A stretch of DNA of 64,000 bases from Amyelois transitella. Its lineage: Eukaryota > Arthropoda > Insecta > Lepidoptera > Pyralidae. How positions within the stretch are numbered: position 1 is the first letter of the stretch; each line of letters starts with the position of its first letter. Of the stretch, positions 61,501 through 64,000 are shown one piece after another. The stretch is from the NCBI RefSeq assembly GCF_032362555.1, contig NC_083509.1, forward strand, positions 11,245,001 through 11,309,000. Reading direction: 5' to 3'. The notes under the pieces are model-generated. The model was given only the letters and a program-made list of their open reading frames with translations, was not told where the DNA came from and ran no database searches. Both the position numbers and the translations under genes were made by a program.

Positions 61501-64000
61501 ACATGAAGATTTTCTTTGGAAAGTATATCTTACCCTTTCATCTTTTGTTCAATCAACTCTGAAACCTAATTATAATAACAATTTAGACGGGCCATCACAG
61601 TAAACACGCACAATAACAAGCTATGCGCTATGTATGAGTCATAGTTATAAATACGATAGTAAATGTACACGTATGTAAGGTCTAATTTTCTGTAATGATA
61701 GGATAGGTCTAATAGTAATAGATAGTTTAGGAACACTGCAATGAGTCTGAGTGATAAATATATCTTATGAAAGTGAACATTAACATAGTTTTATGAGTTA
61801 ATTGGGCATGACATGATATCTGTTTACGGAGCTCATTTGAAAGCGATAGTAAAGTATACAAAAAATTGGGCCCACAACTTGATTGTGATATTTCTCTACA
61901 TAAAAAATCCCCACACATTTATATGTATAGTAGACATCCTTTATGAAACTAACTTATACCTATTGATACTTACTATCTTAAAATAATTTTATTTAAACCT
62001 ATATATTGCACAATTTATATTTATATTTTAATTATTTCTAATCTTAATTATTCTTTTTTTTTCATATAAGTACCTATGCTTTCGTATCGTGGTTATAGAG
62101 GCAGGGCGCCACAGACCAAGGCAAACGGCAAATAATGATGATATGACTTTTGCCTGTAGCTCAATGAGCATAAACTTTGTAGGTCCTTGGCATGAAGCTT
62201 TAATTGGCGAAATAAAAAAGTGCCGTGTGGTTCCCGGCATCAATACAAAAAAGAATAGAACCACTCCATCTCTTTTCCATGGATGTCGTAAAAGGTGACT
62301 AGGGGATAGGCTTACAAACTATACAAAAACACTATTTGAATCTCAATTATATCATTAAGCCAAATAGCTGAACGTGGCCATTCAGTCTTTTCAAGACTGT
62401 TGGCTCTGTCTACCCCGCAAGTGATATGGACGTGACCGTGACGTGACGTAACGGCCTCTGTGGCTCAGCGGTAGTACGCTTGTCTGTGACACCGGAGGTC
62501 CCGGGTTCGAATCCCGGTCAGGGCATGATGAGAAAAGAACTTTTCCTGATTGGCCTGCGTCTTGGATGTTTATCTATATAAGTATTTATTATAAAATATA
62601 GTATCGTTGAGTTAGTATCTCGTAACACAAGTCTCGAACTTCTTCGAGGCTAACTCAATCAGTGTAATTTGTCCCGTATATATTTATATTTATTTATTTA
62701 TATTTATATGTATGTATGTATGTATAAAAAAATCCTCCTTTTATCCAGGCCCTGTTGGCGTCATGCTTCGTACCAGTATTCTCGGGGATGCTTCCGCCCC
62801 GCTTCCACGGCATCCGCTACATGGACGGCGGCTTCAGCGACAACCTCCCGGTCCTGGATGAAAACACCATCACTGTTAGTCCTTTCTGCGGGGAGAGTGA
62901 CATCTGCCCCAGGGATCTGAGTTCCCAGCTGTTCCACGTAAGTTAGACTAGTCCACCTTTAACTTAGATATATGTATATGATACTAGCTTTTGCGCTGGG
63001 CTTCGCTCCCGTGGAAAATACCAGAAAAGAGTAGCCTATAATATTCTAGAAGTCTTGTCTATTCTATATGTGTGCCAAATGTCGTGAAAATCAGTCCAGA
63101 AGTTTTTGGGTTTATTCGTTACAATTTACAAAAATACAATTTTTTTTACTCTACGGCATCCGTCACATTCACTGCGGCTAGTGACGTAGAATCTTGTCAA
63201 GCCGAATGTGCGTATGTGTCACACCCGAATGTGTGTGAAATGATTTCTGATCAGACTTGATACATTCATATAGAAACTCTTTCGATATGATCGCATTTTA
63301 ATCTCTATTCAGAAATTTAAGTAAGCAACGTAAAGTAAGCAACCTGTCACTATTTGAATCTCAATTTCATTATAAAGCCATACAGCTGTACGTACCTGTC
63401 AGTTTTCTCAAGACTGTTGGCCTTATTTACCCCACAAAGGATATAGACGTGACAATATTGTATGTATGTAATCTAAGTCTTCTTCGTCGTTACCTTTTTC
63501 CACTTTATACGCGGGGTCGGCACAGTATGTTAGGTTTTTCCAATTACTTCTGTCAATTGCCATCTCACTGGTTACTCCCTTTCTCCTCATACTATCCTTT
63601 ACGTCATCCATCCATCTCTTTTTCGGTCTACCCCTATTTCTTAAACCTTTCACTTCCATATTTTAAGCTCTTTTAGTAACATGACCTTCCTCTCTTCTCA
63701 TAATTTATGTAATCTAAGTAAGAAATATTACATTTTTTTACCCATTTTTTTTCAAACACTCGTTTGCTTCAACCAGGTCAACGTGGCCAACACCAGCATC
63801 GAGCTATCGAAGCAGAACATCAACCGTTTCGCGCGCATATTGTTCCCGCCGAAGCCCGAGGTCCTCAGTAACATGTGCAAGCAGGGCTTCGACGACGCCC
63901 TGCGGTTTTTGCACAGGAACAACATGATATCGTGCACCAGGTGCCTGGCCGTCCAGACCACCTTCCAGCTGCAAGATGTGTTGGATGATAAGACCTTCGA
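58533..64000 (+). CDS. bmm: brummer / PNPLA2 (ATGL) triglyceride lipase, 5' part, truncated by window end
   Basis: Patatin-type lipase of the lipid-droplet surface that removes the first fatty acid from triacylglycerol. Exons 58533-58692, 59688-59920, 62749-62937 and 63777 onward read in one frame; the last runs off the window. The ATG gives MNLSFAGCGFLGIYHVGVAV, the classic ATGL N-terminus with the oxyanion-hole glycines (GCGFLG). The nucleophile elbow is GASFG (family GxSxG, mostly GASAG), in SGASFGALSA. The catalytic aspartate lies in YMDGGFSDNLP, followed by ITVSPFCGESDICP. Exon 2 shows GKLHISLTRVYDGQNVIVSDF, and exon 4 shows LFPPKPEVLSNMCKQGFDDALRFL, both characteristic of PNPLA2 against PNPLA1/3/5. 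Intron 3 is a 2.8-kb repeat sink. The gene is head-to-head with Alg-2, with about 1.1 kb between. Confidence 0.95.
62220..62445 (+). mobile_element. family B retroposon, bmm intron 3
   Basis: 5' GTGCCGTGTGGTTCCCGGCA, internal deletion, ends GATATGGACGTGACCGTGAC. Confidence 0.85.
62450..62690 (+). mobile_element. tRNA-derived SINE, family 1, bmm intron 3
   Basis: Same element as at 362, with a better kept head (GGGTTCGAATCCCGGTCAGG), ending about 60 bp before the exon 3 acceptor. Confidence 0.87.
62984..63140 (-). mobile_element. Helitron-like element, bmm intron 3
   Basis: CTAGCTTTTGCGCTGGGCTT CGCTCCCG is a reversed Helitron 3' end, followed by a GCCAAATGTCGTGAAAATCA body common in Lepidoptera. 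A relative is at 23625-23815. Confidence 0.6.
63340..63475 (+). mobile_element. family B, 3' half, bmm intron 3
   Basis: CCTGTCACTATTTGAATCTC to the ATGT tail, abutting the LINE end at 63420-63662. Confidence 0.75.
63420..63662 (-). mobile_element. end of a second non-LTR retrotransposon ORF, bmm intron 3
   Basis: The reverse strand encodes RNRGRPKKRWMDDVKDSMRR followed by KGVTSEMAIDRSNWKNLTYC, a typical RT C-terminal tail of another LINE lineage (RTE-like). It has a stop at the end and no full-length upstream part. Confidence 0.75.

Larger units (their letters stand above)
59921..62748. other. bmm intron 2, repeat-rich
   Basis: Holds family G (60625-60800), a LINE-like 3' piece (60830-60975, AAGGCGCACGGAGGGGTTTT), a family B copy and a tRNA SINE. 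61000-62200 has no feature that I recognise. Confidence 0.55.

Overview
The window is genomic DNA of a lepidopteran insect (moth or butterfly). Genes carry short coding exons separated by AT-rich introns with GT..AG junctions. The repeats are typical of Lepidoptera: LINE ends with (ATGT)n tails, tRNA-derived SINEs, non-autonomous Helitrons ending in CTAG, and a TTAA-flanked piggyBac. No species can be named from the sequence alone.

Layout. Positions 1-15012 are intergenic and almost entirely dispersed repeats. Positions 15013-45000 (+) hold one large gene of 24 coding exons. The exons join in frame (4533 nt, 1510 aa) to an LRP5/6-type Wnt co-receptor, the orthologue of Drosophila arrow: signal anchor, four YWTD propeller plus EGF units, LDLa repeats, one membrane segment and a tail with three PPP(S/T)P motifs. 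Positions 47962-50804 (+) hold ALG5, the ER dolichyl-phosphate beta-glucosyltransferase (6 exons, 335 aa). Positions 54505-56796 (-) hold the penta-EF-hand protein ALG-2/PDCD6 (4 coding exons, 179 aa). From 58533 (+) to the window edge lies the start of brummer/PNPLA2, the patatin-type triglyceride lipase, cut off after part of exon 4. ALG5 and PDCD6 converge; PDCD6 and brummer diverge. The four host genes have unrelated jobs (Wnt signalling, N-glycan donor synthesis, calcium-dependent ESCRT/COPII adaptor, lipid mobilisation), and nothing suggests a joint pathway.

The most unusual stretch is arrow introns 15 and 16 (26.1-36.3 kb). Intron 15 starts with a perfectly homogeneous 85-bp tandem array, about 31.6 units long, whose unit is the exon 15 end plus its own 5' splice site, so 32 identical donors lie in a row. 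Intron 16 starts with a retroposon whose 14-bp target duplication copied the exon 16 donor. Immediately after comes a 6.6-kb piggyBac-like element with an apparently intact, intron-containing, 652-aa transposase and a 120-bp minisatellite in its leader. Elsewhere, a roughly 260-bp retroposon (family B here) shares its 3' tail with a LINE (family A) and shows several nested insertions with clear target duplications, so it was active recently.
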